DNA of 64,000 nt from Pseudomonadota bacterium (GCA_023423895.1 JAFAER010000126.1:52034-116033); one strand, 5' to 3'. Positions 37,354 to 45,097 are shown, counted from the stretch's first letter. Translations and numbers: made by a program. Notes: generated by a model not told the origin, from the letters alone.

Positions 37354-38115
37354 TTAGAAAATCCTCACATCCTGAATCGCCCCCGTCGCGACCGCGCGGA
37401 TGTACACGTCGCAGAGGACGACCCCGAAGAGGCTCACCCAGGCGAACGCCATGTGGTTCATGTTCAGCCGCGAGACCCCGGACCACAGCTTGTGGCGGAG
37501 CATGCCGAGCGGCGCGGTCGAGAAGCTGTTCACGCCGCCGCCGACGAGGTGGCGGAACGAATGACACGAGAACGTGTACGCCGTGAGGAACGCGCAGTTG
37601 AGGAAGATGACGAGCGACCCGATTCCGAGGCCGAGCTTCCCGTTCCAGTCGAGCGACGCGATGAAGTCGTGCCAGAGGAAGACGAGGAACAGGAGCGCGA
37701 AATAGAGCGCGTACCTGTGCAGATTCTGGAAGACGAGCAGCTTGCGCTCGCCGTTGTACTGCCCCGGACGCGCCGAGCCGACGGCGCACGCGGGCGGCGT
37801 CATCGCGAACGAGCGGTAGTACGCCTTCCGGTAGTAGTAGCAGGTGAAGCGGAACAGGCCGGGGAACGGCAGGATGAGAATGGCTGGCGTGAGCAGCGGG
37901 ATCCCGAGCTCGCGTGTCTCGAAGTACGGCGATGCGAGCGGAGACAGGTAAGGCCCCCACGCGTAGTGCTCACCCTCGAACGCGCGCCAGGTCGCGTAGA
38001 CGACGAAGCCGGTGAGCACGCAGAACGTGACGAGCGGGCCGACCCACCACCTGTCCTTGCGCAACGTGTGACCGAGCCCGTCGACGACAGGCAGGCGCAC
38101 GACCTTTGCGGCCAT
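37354..38115 (-). CDS. sdhC: Succinate dehydrogenase membrane anchor subunit
   Basis: A 253-residue membrane protein with about five to six helices (WWVGPLVTFCVLTGFVVYAT, IPLLTPAILILPFPGLFRF, YALYFALLFLVFLWHDFIA, LGIGSLVIFLNCAFLTAYTF, HMAFAWVSLFGVVLCDVYI). His residues in several helices could ligate heme. The FTCYYYRKAYYRSF segment and long single-subunit form resemble the anchors of mycobacterial Sdh1-type complexes rather than the classical SdhC/SdhD pair. It heads the sdhC-sdhA-sdhB operon. A 162-bp repeat-bearing spacer separates it from sdhA. Confidence 0.82.
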   Translation of the reverse strand: MAAKVVRLPVVDGLGHTLRKDRWWVGPLVTFCVLTGFVVYATWRAFEGEHYAWGPYLSPLASPYFETRELGIPLLTPAILILPFPGLFRFTCYYYRKAYYRSFAMTPPACAVGSARPGQYNGERKLLVFQNLHRYALYFALLFLVFLWHDFIASLDWNGKLGLGIGSLVIFLNCAFLTAYTFSCHSFRHLVGGGVNSFSTAPLGMLRHKLWSGVSRLNMNHMAFAWVSLFGVVLCDVYIRAVATGAIQDVRIF

Positions 38116-38555
38116 TCGATCCCCCTTCCAGCATCAGGTGGAGAGCGAGCGTTCCCCCCGACCCGAGCACGCAACTCAACACCGCCCGCGTGACCCGCGC
38201 AATGCAGGCGGTTGCCGCGGATGCGCGGACGGAACATGCGCTTGCGATCGAGCGTGCCATCCTGCGCGTCCGCGACGCGTTTCGTGCGGCGCGATGCGGG
38301 GGTGGATGTGCGGTGGGTGCGGCGGTCGGCCGAACGGCACCGTTTTGCCGATCCCGATCCCGATCCCGATCCCGATCCGGAGAAGTCCGGAGAAGAAGGA
38401 CACGCTCGGCGATGGCGCACCGCCACGTGGCGCTTCCGAGCGCCGCCCGCGCATACACGCGCGGCTTTGACGTGGTGCGTCCGAGCGCAAGCGCGGCGGC
38501 CGTGTTTCGGCCTGCTGGCGCCCGCCGCGCGGCCCGTGCTACGTCGGGGCAGCCC
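38116..38555. other. 440-bp divergent intergenic region with short repeats
   Basis: This region separates the divergent sdhC and gcdH genes and should hold both promoters. It contains a CCGATC hexamer array (38348-38377) and two tandem copies of TCCGGAGAAG (38376-38395). Open frames crossing it on both strands are Arg/Ala-rich and not protein-like. No confident -35/-10 pair could be picked. Confidence 0.6.
38348..38377. repeat. CCGATC hexamer x5 microsatellite
   Basis: Five perfect tandem copies of CCGATC, followed by two tandem copies of TCCGGAGAAG. It lies about 180 bp upstream of gcdH and 230 bp upstream of sdhC, so copy-number change could alter promoter spacing. Confidence 0.9.
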
Positions 38556-39719
38556 ATGCCCGACTTCTTCGATATCTCCCGTCATCTCACCGCTGAAGAG
38601 CGCGCCATCCAGAGCTCGGTCCGCGCGTTCGTCGACGCCCGTGTCCTCCCGGTGATCGCCGATCACTTCGAGGCGGGAACGTTCCCGATGGATCTCATCC
38701 CCGAGATCGCGAAGATGGGCCTGCTCGGGTGCAACCTGCAGGGGTACGGCTGCGCCGGCCTCTCCCAGGCGGGCTACGGCATCGCGATGCAAGAGCTCGA
38801 GCGTGGGGACTCGGGCGTCCGGAGCTTCGCGAGCGTCCAGGGCAGCCTCGTGATGTACCCCATCCACGCCTACGGGTCGGAAGCGCAGAAGGAGCGCTAC
38901 CTGCCGAAGATGGCGCGCGGCGAGATCATCGGCTGTTTCGGCCTCACTGAGCCCGACGCCGGCTCGAACCCCGCGTGCATGCGGACGACGGCGATCGACG
39001 ACGGCGACTCGTGGGTGCTCAACGGCACCAAGCGCTGGATCACGAACGGCAACCTCTCGCAGGTCGCGCTCGTCTGGGCGAAGGTCGGCGGTCAGGACGG
39101 CGTCGTGCACGGGTTCCTCGTGCCGACCGAGACGAAGGGCTTCGAGGCGCGCCTCATCCACAAGAAGGCGAGCCTCCGCGCGAGCGTCACGAGCGAGCTG
39201 ATCCTCGAGGACGTTCGCATTCCGAAGGACGCGATCCTGCCCGGTGTGAAGGGCATGAAGGGGCCGCTCTCCTGCCTCACGCAGGCGCGTTACGGCATCG
39301 CGTGGGGCGTCATCGGCGCGGCGACGGCCTGCTACGACGCGGCGCTCGACTACGCCAAGAACCGCGTTCAGTTCGGCGGAAAGCCGATCGCGGCGCACCA
39401 GCTCGTGCAGGCGAAGTTCGCCGAGATGCTGACGCAGATCACGTCCGCTCAGCTCATGGCGCTCGAGGTCTCGCGGCTGAAGGAGGAGCACAAGCTCCGC
39501 CCGCAGCACGTGAGCATGATCAAGCGGAACAACGTGCGGATGGCCCTCGAGGTCTCACGCGTCTGTCGCGACATCCTCGGCGGCAACGGAATCACGCTCG
39601 AGTATCCGATCATGCGTCATCTCTGCAATCTCGAGACCGTGTACACGTACGAGGGGACGCACGACATCCATACGTTGATTCTCGGGCAGGACGTGACGGG
39701 GATCGCCGCCTACGAGTGA
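38556..39719 (+). CDS. gcdH: Glutaryl-CoA dehydrogenase
   Basis: A 387-residue acyl-CoA dehydrogenase. The FAD-binding segments CFGLTEPDAGSNPACMRT and WITNGN are clear, as is VQFGGKPIAAHQLVQAKFAEM. The C-terminal TYEGTHDIHTLILGQDVTGI has the catalytic Glu in the context specific to glutaryl-CoA dehydrogenases (YEGTHDIH). It oxidatively decarboxylates glutaryl-CoA to crotonyl-CoA in lysine, tryptophan or benzoate breakdown, passing electrons to ETF. ATG 38556 was chosen; 150 upstream in-frame codons are repeat-derived and not protein-like. Heptamer repeats begin 5 bp after the stop. Confidence 0.92.
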   Translation: MPDFFDISRHLTAEERAIQSSVRAFVDARVLPVIADHFEAGTFPMDLIPEIAKMGLLGCNLQGYGCAGLSQAGYGIAMQELERGDSGVRSFASVQGSLVMYPIHAYGSEAQKERYLPKMARGEIIGCFGLTEPDAGSNPACMRTTAIDDGDSWVLNGTKRWITNGNLSQVALVWAKVGGQDGVVHGFLVPTETKGFEARLIHKKASLRASVTSELILEDVRIPKDAILPGVKGMKGPLSCLTQARYGIAWGVIGAATACYDAALDYAKNRVQFGGKPIAAHQLVQAKFAEMLTQITSAQLMALEVSRLKEEHKLRPQHVSMIKRNNVRMALEVSRVCRDILGGNGITLEYPIMRHLCNLETVYTYEGTHDIHTLILGQDVTGIAAYE

Positions 39720-39724
39720 GCGCA

Positions 39725-39789
39725 GGCCTCAGCCCTCAGGCCTCAGGCCTCAGGGGCGAGAGGCGAGAGGCGAGAGGCGAGAGGCGAGA
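39725..39789. repeat. Two heptamer arrays 3' of gcdH
   Basis: Starting 5 bp after the gcdH stop, GGCCTCA is repeated four times (one copy GCCCTCA), then after two G residues GGCGAGA is repeated five times perfectly. The arrays fill the 82-bp gap between gcdH and the convergent trmL. Confidence 0.92.
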
Positions 39790-39801
39790 GAAAAGGCGCT
39801 G

Positions 39802-40347
39802 CTAGCCGATGAAGGTGTTGGCTAGCGTGCCCGACTTGCGGAGGGCTTCGAAGAGGCCGATGCCGACGGCGTTGGCCAGGTTCAGGGAGCGGACCGCGCC
39901 GAGGGTGGGGATGCCGACGAGGCGATCGGCGTACTTGGTGGTGAGCTCTTCGGAGAGGCCGACGCTCTCCTTGCCGAAGACGAGCGCGTCGCCGGGCGCG
40001 AAGTCGGCCTCGAGGTAGCTCCGCTCCGCGAGCGCGCTGAAGAGGAACATCCGGCCGCCGGGGGACTCCTTCTCGAACGCATGGACGAACTGCGGGAAGT
40101 CGATGTGCGTGCGCACGTCGACGAGATGCCAGTAGTCGACGCCGGCACGTCTCACGCTCTGCTCGTCGATCCGGAACCCGAGCCTGCCCACGAGATGGAG
40201 CGGCGATCCGGTCGCAGCGCCAAGCCGCGCGACGTTGCCCGTATTCGGCGGGATCTCGGGCTCGACGAGGACGAGGTGAAATGGACGCGCGAGGAGCGGT
40301 GCGCGGAGGCGAGGCGACGGGGCGGGGGGAGCAGGCTTGGACGACAT
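39802..40347 (-). CDS. trmL: tRNA (cytidine/uridine-2'-O)-methyltransferase TrmL
   Basis: A 181-residue SPOUT-class methyltransferase. After a Pro-rich N-terminal 20 residues, LVLVEPEIPPNTGNVARLGA is the family hallmark. LVGRLGFRID with AGVDYWHL follows, and the trefoil-knot SAM site is formed by FGKESVGLSEE and IPTLGAVRSLNLANAVGI. TrmL methylates the wobble ribose of certain leucine tRNAs. It converges on gcdH through the heptamer arrays. Confidence 0.9.
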   Translation of the reverse strand: MSSKPAPPAPSPRLRAPLLARPFHLVLVEPEIPPNTGNVARLGAATGSPLHLVGRLGFRIDEQSVRRAGVDYWHLVDVRTHIDFPQFVHAFEKESPGGRMFLFSALAERSYLEADFAPGDALVFGKESVGLSEELTTKYADRLVGIPTLGAVRSLNLANAVGIGLFEALRKSGTLANTFIG

Positions 40348-40461
40348 GAGGGGAAAGGCTCCCGCTCGACTTACCAGGCTGCTCGCGGGCTCGCGAGGCG
40401 TCTTTGCGAGCGGCCGAGCTCCACGATACGTTGATGGGTCGTACCCCCGGAGGTGACACCC

Positions 40462-41199
40462 GTGCGACGAACTTCGCTCATCGGCTCAGCGGCGCTCGTG
40501 GTGATGGTCTGCTTGGCGTCTTGCGGAGGGGCGACGGAGACGGAGCTCTTTTCGGGAGGGACGGCGAGCTCGGGGTCGAACGCGCCGTCGTCGTCAGGGA
40601 CGAGCGGCGGCACATCAGGAACGAGCGGAACCAGCGGCGCCTCAGGAACGAGCGGCACCTCAGGAACGAGCGGAACGTCCGGTACGTCGGGCACATCCGG
40701 GACGTCCGGCACCCCCGACGGAGATACCGAGACCGTCTGCGACCCCAAATCGGACGATTGCGACTCGGACGAGTACTGCAAGGTCTCGACCTGCGGAGCC
40801 GCCAAGGGCACCTGTGCACCTCGGCCCAAAGACCCGAACGCCCAGCTGGGCCCGGTGTGCGGCTGCGACGGCATCACGTACTGGAATGCCGACGTGGCGG
40901 CGGCCCATGGCGCGAACCTCGCCGCTCCCGGCGCGTGTGGGGCATCGGCGAAGAAGTGCTCTCCCCAAGCTGCGTGCGGGGGCAAGGCGAAGTGCAACCT
41001 CGATCAGGGGACGAGGCAGCAGTGCAACGTGCTGTCGCCGAGCGGAACCTGCTGGCAGCTTCCGGAGACGTGCCCCGACAGCGGCGGTGGCGCCGGCAGC
41101 CGGGGACGGCGCTGCGTCGGGATCGTCGACGCGTGCACCTCCTACTGCGAGGCGGTCGAGAACGAAGAGGCCTTCTTCAAGACGAACAACTGCCAGTGA
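40462..41199 (+). CDS. Lipoprotein with GTS tripeptide repeats and a Kazal-like Cys domain
   Basis: A 245-residue exported protein. The GTG at 40462 follows GGAGGTG with 6-7 nt spacing, giving an RRTSLIGSAALVVMV signal peptide and lipobox LASC. The mature N-terminus is a repeat of (S)GTSGTSG triplets covering about 35 residues, a flexible stalk. A Cys-rich domain follows, with DSDEYCKVSTC and PVCGCDGITYWNADVAAAHG. The latter matches the core of Kazal-type protease-inhibitor folds (VCGxDGxTYxNxC...). More Cys pairs follow towards the C-terminus. It is probably outer-membrane anchored and surface exposed; inhibitor activity is unproven. Confidence 0.65.
   Translation: MRRTSLIGSAALVVMVCLASCGGATETELFSGGTASSGSNAPSSSGTSGGTSGTSGTSGASGTSGTSGTSGTSGTSGTSGTSGTPDGDTETVCDPKSDDCDSDEYCKVSTCGAAKGTCAPRPKDPNAQLGPVCGCDGITYWNADVAAAHGANLAAPGACGASAKKCSPQAACGGKAKCNLDQGTRQQCNVLSPSGTCWQLPETCPDSGGGAGSRGRRCVGIVDACTSYCEAVENEEAFFKTNNCQ
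40590..40712. repeat. In-frame triplet-coding repeat (SGT)n
   Basis: Imperfect tandem 9-bp units of the GGAACGAGC / GGCACATCA type encode repeated Gly-Thr-Ser. All units preserve frame, so length changes would only shorten or lengthen the lipoprotein stalk. Confidence 0.8.
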
Positions 41200-41232
41200 C
41201 GCATCGGGCAAAGCGTCCTTGACGCCTCTCCG

Positions 41233-42378
41233 ATGGGGAACGTAGCCTCGGGCGTCGTGCGCATCCGCGGCGCCACGTTTGGCCTGCTCGTCACCGCCGT
41301 CCTGAGCCTCGCGGTCGCTCGTGAGGCGCGCGCGGGCGACATGGATCCGACGACGGAGCGGCTCGTCGACCAACCTGCCGGGCTGCCAGCGGGTCAGTCG
41401 TGCCAGGGCGTCGCCGCAGACCCGGGGGCGCTCGTCGCGCAGGGCCTCCGGCCGCAGGACTTCCCGTGCCGGCCGAACAACGCCGCGTTCGCGAACATGG
41501 TCTCGGAGCTCGGGTTCGCGATCGCCCCGACGTCGTTCTATCCGGCGCGGACGACCGGCATCGGCGGCTTCCAGGTGTCGATCGAGGCGAGCTACACCGG
41601 CATCAACGCGGACCGCTCCGTGGCGTCGGCCGGCGGCGGGCGGATGCAGTACTGGCATCTCGGGACGCGTGGACCGCAGGACCAGAACACGAGGCAGTTC
41701 TCGGTCGTGAACTCGTCGCCGGACAACATCCTCCAGGTGTACGCACTCAAGGCGCGAAAGGGCTTGCCGCTCGGCTTCGAGATCGCCGGCAGCTTCGGCT
41801 ACGTAGCGAACTCGCCTCTCTGGGTCGGCGGCGCCGATCTCCGCTGGTCGATGCTCGAAGGCTTCCGGACGGGGCCGCTCGGGTTCCTCCCGGACATCTC
41901 GGTCGGCGGCGGGATCCGCACGGTCACGGGCACGTCACGGTTCTACCTGACGACGCTCGGAATCGACGTGCGCGCGTCGAAGCCGATCACCCTCGCCGAC
42001 AGCTCGCAGCTCATTCCGTCGCTCGGCTTCCAGCGCCTCATCATCTTCGGTGATTCCAACGTCGTCGACGCGACGCCGAACGTCGACGCGGTTCGACAGT
42101 GCGGCTTTGCAGGTCTCGACCCGACCACCGGTGCTCCGTCGTGTCGCAACAAGCTGCCGAACGGCGCTGACGCGAACGCGGACTTCGCGAACAACTTCAC
42201 GTTCGACCGCGTCCGAGTTCATCGCAATCGCGGCATGATCGCGCTCAACTACAAGTACGAGATCATCTGGATCGGCTCGCAGATCGCGTTCGACATCAAC
42301 GAGCCGCAGGACGAAAACCCAGGGCTCGTCGGAAAGAGGCAGTGGACGCTCTCGTTCGAAGGCGGCGTGCACTTCTGA
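41233..42378 (+). CDS. Outer-membrane beta-barrel-like protein
   Basis: A 381-residue protein with a signal peptide (RGATFGLLVTAVLSLAVA, cleavage near AREARAGD). The mature part has alternating amphipathic strands (GGFQVSIEASYTGI, GLPLGFEIAGSFGYVA, FLPDISVGGGIRTVTG, GMIALNYKYEIIWIGSQIAF) and ends WTLSFEGGVHF. The terminal Phe is the usual sorting signal for barrel insertion. The function is unknown. The cytochrome P460-like gene begins 37 bp before this stop in another frame, indicating one operon with coupled translation. Confidence 0.7.
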   Translation: MGNVASGVVRIRGATFGLLVTAVLSLAVAREARAGDMDPTTERLVDQPAGLPAGQSCQGVAADPGALVAQGLRPQDFPCRPNNAAFANMVSELGFAIAPTSFYPARTTGIGGFQVSIEASYTGINADRSVASAGGGRMQYWHLGTRGPQDQNTRQFSVVNSSPDNILQVYALKARKGLPLGFEIAGSFGYVANSPLWVGGADLRWSMLEGFRTGPLGFLPDISVGGGIRTVTGTSRFYLTTLGIDVRASKPITLADSSQLIPSLGFQRLIIFGDSNVVDATPNVDAVRQCGFAGLDPTTGAPSCRNKLPNGADANADFANNFTFDRVRVHRNRGMIALNYKYEIIWIGSQIAFDINEPQDENPGLVGKRQWTLSFEGGVHF

Positions 42379-42920
42379 TCCTCGCGACCGGCGTGACGGC
42401 GAACATGCTCGTCGTTGCGTGTGCCGGTCGCGGAGGCTCGGGCTCGCCCGTGGGCATCAGCGACAAGACGGCCGGCGGCCGTACGGCGCGCGATGCGGGA
42501 GACGCCGCGTTCGTCGACGGCGCGGCTGCGCTGCCAGGGGACTACCGCGCGACGTTCGTGAAGGTGAACAAGGCCCGGTTCGTATCGCAGGGCCATGCTT
42601 CGGGACGCTGGGAGGTCGACGTCTGGGCGAACGAGGCTGCACACAAGGCGCTCGCCGCGCGCGCGAGAGAGGTGCCCGTCGGCGCCATCGTGGTGCAGGA
42701 GCACTTCGAGCGCAGCGTGAGCGATCCCGAAGGTGACGCGACCGGCCCGATCATGGTCATGGAGAAGCGCCCTCCGGGGTTCTCGCCGGAGCACGGCAAC
42801 TGGCGCTACGCCGTCGTCGGCTCGCGCGGCCAGCTCGTCCGCGACGGCGAAATCGAATCGTGCGCGGGTTGCCACGACGATGCGCCGATGGACGGGCTGT
42901 TCCCGATCGTGGTGGAGTGA
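42342..42920 (+). CDS. Cytochrome P460-family lipoprotein
   Basis: A 192-residue exported protein. The GTG start is needed to supply the RRRR basic start of the signal peptide (ALLILATGVTANMLVV) before the VAC lipobox. The mature domain (about 60-192) contains the cytochrome P460 fold elements TFVKVNKARFVSQGHASGRW, VGAIVVQEHFE, and the heme site CAGCHDDAPMDGLF near the C-terminus. P460 hemoproteins carry out oxidative chemistry on nitrogen species or related reactions; the substrate here is unknown. It overlaps the barrel gene by 37 bp and probably sits in the same envelope system. Confidence 0.8.
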   Translation: MDALVRRRRALLILATGVTANMLVVACAGRGGSGSPVGISDKTAGGRTARDAGDAAFVDGAAALPGDYRATFVKVNKARFVSQGHASGRWEVDVWANEAAHKALAARAREVPVGAIVVQEHFERSVSDPEGDATGPIMVMEKRPPGFSPEHGNWRYAVVGSRGQLVRDGEIESCAGCHDDAPMDGLFPIVVE

Positions 42921-42932
42921 CGACGTTCGACG

Positions 42933-43835
42933 CTACACGAGCACGAGCGCCGTCAGCGCGACGAGGACGATGACCGCGAAGACGAGCGTCGCGACGGTCG
43001 CGCCGACGTACGACGTCCCGAGGGCGCTGCGTGCTCGATCGCCGTCGAGGCGGTAGCAGCCGCGGAGGAACGCCTCGGTGGCGCGTGTCGGAAGCCCGGA
43101 GAGCGACGTCGCGAGCGCGGTCGAGGCACGGAGGCCCTCCTTGAGCGCGACGACGATCGCGCCGAGCGGCCCCATGACCAAGTCCCAGCCACACGCGTAG
43201 AGGCCGAACCGGAGGGCACGCGAACGAGCGCTCCGTGCACCGTTGCGCGTCGCGCCCAGATTGATCGAGAGCCCGTGCGCCGCGTGCGCGACGACGAGCA
43301 TCGCCGCGAACGCAGGCAGGCCGAGAAAGACGACGCGGAGCGCGACGGCGCGCGCACGCGGATCGATCGCGAGATGGCGAAGCCATTCCGGGGCAACCAC
43401 GGCCGCGACGGCCATGAACGACAGCAATGCGGCCCCCGCGGCGAGCAGCTCGCAGAGCGCCGCGAAGCGGAGCGCCGGCATGAGCGGCCCGTCGGGGAGC
43501 AGCTCGAAGAAGCCTTCCGCGTCGCGCGTCGTCGAGCGCGCGGTGGACCAGAGCCGGGTGAACGTGGGCACGCCCGGGCGCTCCCACGCGACCACCGACA
43601 CGATGCCGGAGCGCGAGAGGTCCTCGAGCCGATCGCGGCATCCGGTGCACTCGGCGTCGCCGCAGAATGCGCAGACCACGGCCGCAGGAACGTCGACGAG
43701 GTCCGGCGACGACCCCCGATCGAGCGCGTCTCGCTCCTCGCGCGCTTCGCGTTCGATGCGCTCCTCGAGCGACTCTTCTCGCTCGAGCTCACCGAATCGG
43801 CGTCGACGTGCTGCGGCCATGAGTGCATGGAGCAT
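42933..43835 (-). CDS. Membrane protein with N-terminal zinc-ribbon-like motif
   Basis: A 300-residue protein. A charged N-terminal region (ELEREESLEERIEREAREER) is followed by CAFCGDAECTGC, a probable metal-binding ribbon. Four or five hydrophobic helices lie in the C-terminal two thirds (ALCELLAAGAALLSFMAVAA, VALRVVFLGLPAFAAMLVVA, GWDLVMGPLGAIVVALKEG, VGATVATLVFAVIVLVALTA). The layout suggests a YIP1-like membrane protein. I cannot assign a function. ATG 43820 is an alternative start. It converges with the P460 gene. Confidence 0.6.
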   Translation of the reverse strand: MLHALMAAARRRRFGELEREESLEERIEREAREERDALDRGSSPDLVDVPAAVVCAFCGDAECTGCRDRLEDLSRSGIVSVVAWERPGVPTFTRLWSTARSTTRDAEGFFELLPDGPLMPALRFAALCELLAAGAALLSFMAVAAVVAPEWLRHLAIDPRARAVALRVVFLGLPAFAAMLVVAHAAHGLSINLGATRNGARSARSRALRFGLYACGWDLVMGPLGAIVVALKEGLRASTALATSLSGLPTRATEAFLRGCYRLDGDRARSALGTSYVGATVATLVFAVIVLVALTALVLV

Positions 43836-43949
43836 GGCTCCATCGCCCGAGCAGCGCCAATTCGAGGTGCAGGAAGCTCGTGACGTGTGGGTGGTGCACG
43901 CCGCACGAGGCGAGCGTCGAACCGAGATCTCAGTGACGGAGGGCGCCCC

Positions 43950-43965
43950 TCAGTCGCTCAGTCGC
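43950..43965. repeat. Octamer tandem repeat abutting a stop codon
   Basis: On the minus strand, directly after the stop of the zinc-ribbon membrane protein at 43966, GCGACTGA is repeated twice. The stop's own TGA is in register with the unit. Confidence 0.7.
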
Positions 43966-44592
43966 TCAGTGGAGCGCTTGCCCTTTCGACGTGCCTCGCT
44001 TCACGTCGATCACGTCGAGCGAGCCTCCGAGTCGGATCGAGAAGAGGACGGCAACAACCGAGACCGCGAGCGTGACCCACATCGGCCAATCCCACGTGTA
44101 GCGGACCGGGATGATGCCCCCACGCGGCGGCCGGGCGAGGAGGATCGCGATGGAGATCGCGGGAATGACACTGAGGAAGGCGGCGGCGACGCGCGCGCCG
44201 CGCATCTGGACGATGGAGCGGCGGCTGAGGACCGTCGGAACGAGGACGATCCAGCACACGCAGCACGCCCAGAGCCACCCGATGCGCTCGTGAGCGAGGT
44301 CGAAGGCCGACTTGGCGTCGATGTAAGGGAGCGTCAGGCGGACCCAGGGAAAGAAGAAGAGGCCGAGACCGATGAGGCCGAGCGCGGCGAGCGGTCCCTT
44401 GCCGCGGCCGAGGTACATGAGCGGCAGCAGCTCCGCCTCCGGGGCGACCGGGACGTCGTCCTCCTCGTGGAGCGCGTCGATCGACGGCGGAAGCTTGTGC
44501 AGCTTCGCGAGAGGCATCTGGCAGACGGGGCACGCCTTTTCCTCGCCTTCTTCGAACATCTCCCGGCAGAACGGACAGGCGAGGAGGGCCAC
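43966..44592 (-). CDS. Zinc-ribbon membrane protein, unknown function
   Basis: About 208 residues. Starting at GTG 44592 gives MALLACPFCREMF with a second knuckle in KACPVCQMPL, forming a four-Cys zinc ribbon. A short linker and four hydrophobic helices follow (ALGLIGLGLFFFPWVRLTL, WLWACCVCWIVLVPTVL, AAAFLSVIPAISIAILL, WVTLAVSVVAVLFSI). A GTG 54 bp upstream is an alternative start. It is on the same strand as the neighbouring zinc-ribbon membrane protein 130 bp downstream, with similar layout. It diverges from the pterin dehydratase gene. Confidence 0.6.
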   Translation of the reverse strand: MALLACPFCREMFEEGEEKACPVCQMPLAKLHKLPPSIDALHEEDDVPVAPEAELLPLMYLGRGKGPLAALGLIGLGLFFFPWVRLTLPYIDAKSAFDLAHERIGWLWACCVCWIVLVPTVLSRRSIVQMRGARVAAAFLSVIPAISIAILLARPPRGGIIPVRYTWDWPMWVTLAVSVVAVLFSIRLGGSLDVIDVKRGTSKGQALH

Positions 44593-44708
44593 ACGGGCAG
44601 CATACCGAATGGGGAGCAGATGCGACCTCACGGGAAGGACCGACACGGGGCGAAGCGAAAGGTTTCCGGCGCATCGTCCGGTCCTCTGCTCGTGCTAGAC
44701 AGCGGCTC

Positions 44709-44999
44709 ATGGCACGACCGTCAAAGCTCGACTCCAGCGCCGTCGACGCCTGGCTCGGCAATCATCCCGGCTGGGCTCGCGAAGGAGACGCCCTCGTCCG
44801 CACGTTCCAGGTGGCCGACTTCGGCGCCGCGCTCGCCTTCGCCGTGCGGCTCGGCATGGTCGCGGAGAAGCGCGACCATCATCCGGACATCCTCGTCGCC
44901 TGGGGCAAGGCGCGTGTCCTCTGGACGACCCATGACGCCGGCGGGATCACCCAGCTCGACCTGGATCTGGCCGAGATCAGCGACGGGCTTGCCGGCTGA
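44709..44999 (+). CDS. 4a-hydroxytetrahydrobiopterin dehydratase (PCD/DCoH)
   Basis: A 96-residue protein with the family signature: VAEKRDHHPDILVAWGKARV and WTTHDAGGITQLDLDLAEI. The His-His-Pro motif and following Trp/Asp residues form the active site that dehydrates 4a-hydroxy-tetrahydropterin, recycling the cofactor used by phenylalanine hydroxylase-type enzymes. No hydroxylase gene lies in the window. The enzyme is cytoplasmic. Confidence 0.92.
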   Translation: MARPSKLDSSAVDAWLGNHPGWAREGDALVRTFQVADFGAALAFAVRLGMVAEKRDHHPDILVAWGKARVLWTTHDAGGITQLDLDLAEISDGLAG

Positions 45000-45002
45000 G
45001 CG

Positions 45003-45026
45003 CCAGGCTGCGGACCAGGCTGCGCA
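45003..45026. repeat. 12-bp direct repeat 3' of the pterin dehydratase gene
   Basis: CCAGGCTGCGGA followed directly by CCAGGCTGCGCA, 3 bp after the stop codon. The second copy runs into the palindrome at 45022. Confidence 0.7.
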
Positions 45027-45041
45027 CATATATATGTGCGC
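45022..45041. promoter_or_regulatory. Perfect 20-bp palindrome with AT core
   Basis: GCGCACATATATATGTGCGC is fully self-complementary. It lies between the pterin dehydratase stop and the rnc start, 57 bp before rnc. The alternating ATATATAT core is exceptional in this GC-rich sequence. It may be an operator for rnc or a hairpin ending the upstream transcript; no T-run follows. Confidence 0.6.
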
Positions 45042-45097
45042 TCTTCCTCCAACGGGGGGCTTGCGTTCGAGGCGTGTAGGTTGCAAGTGACTGGGCC

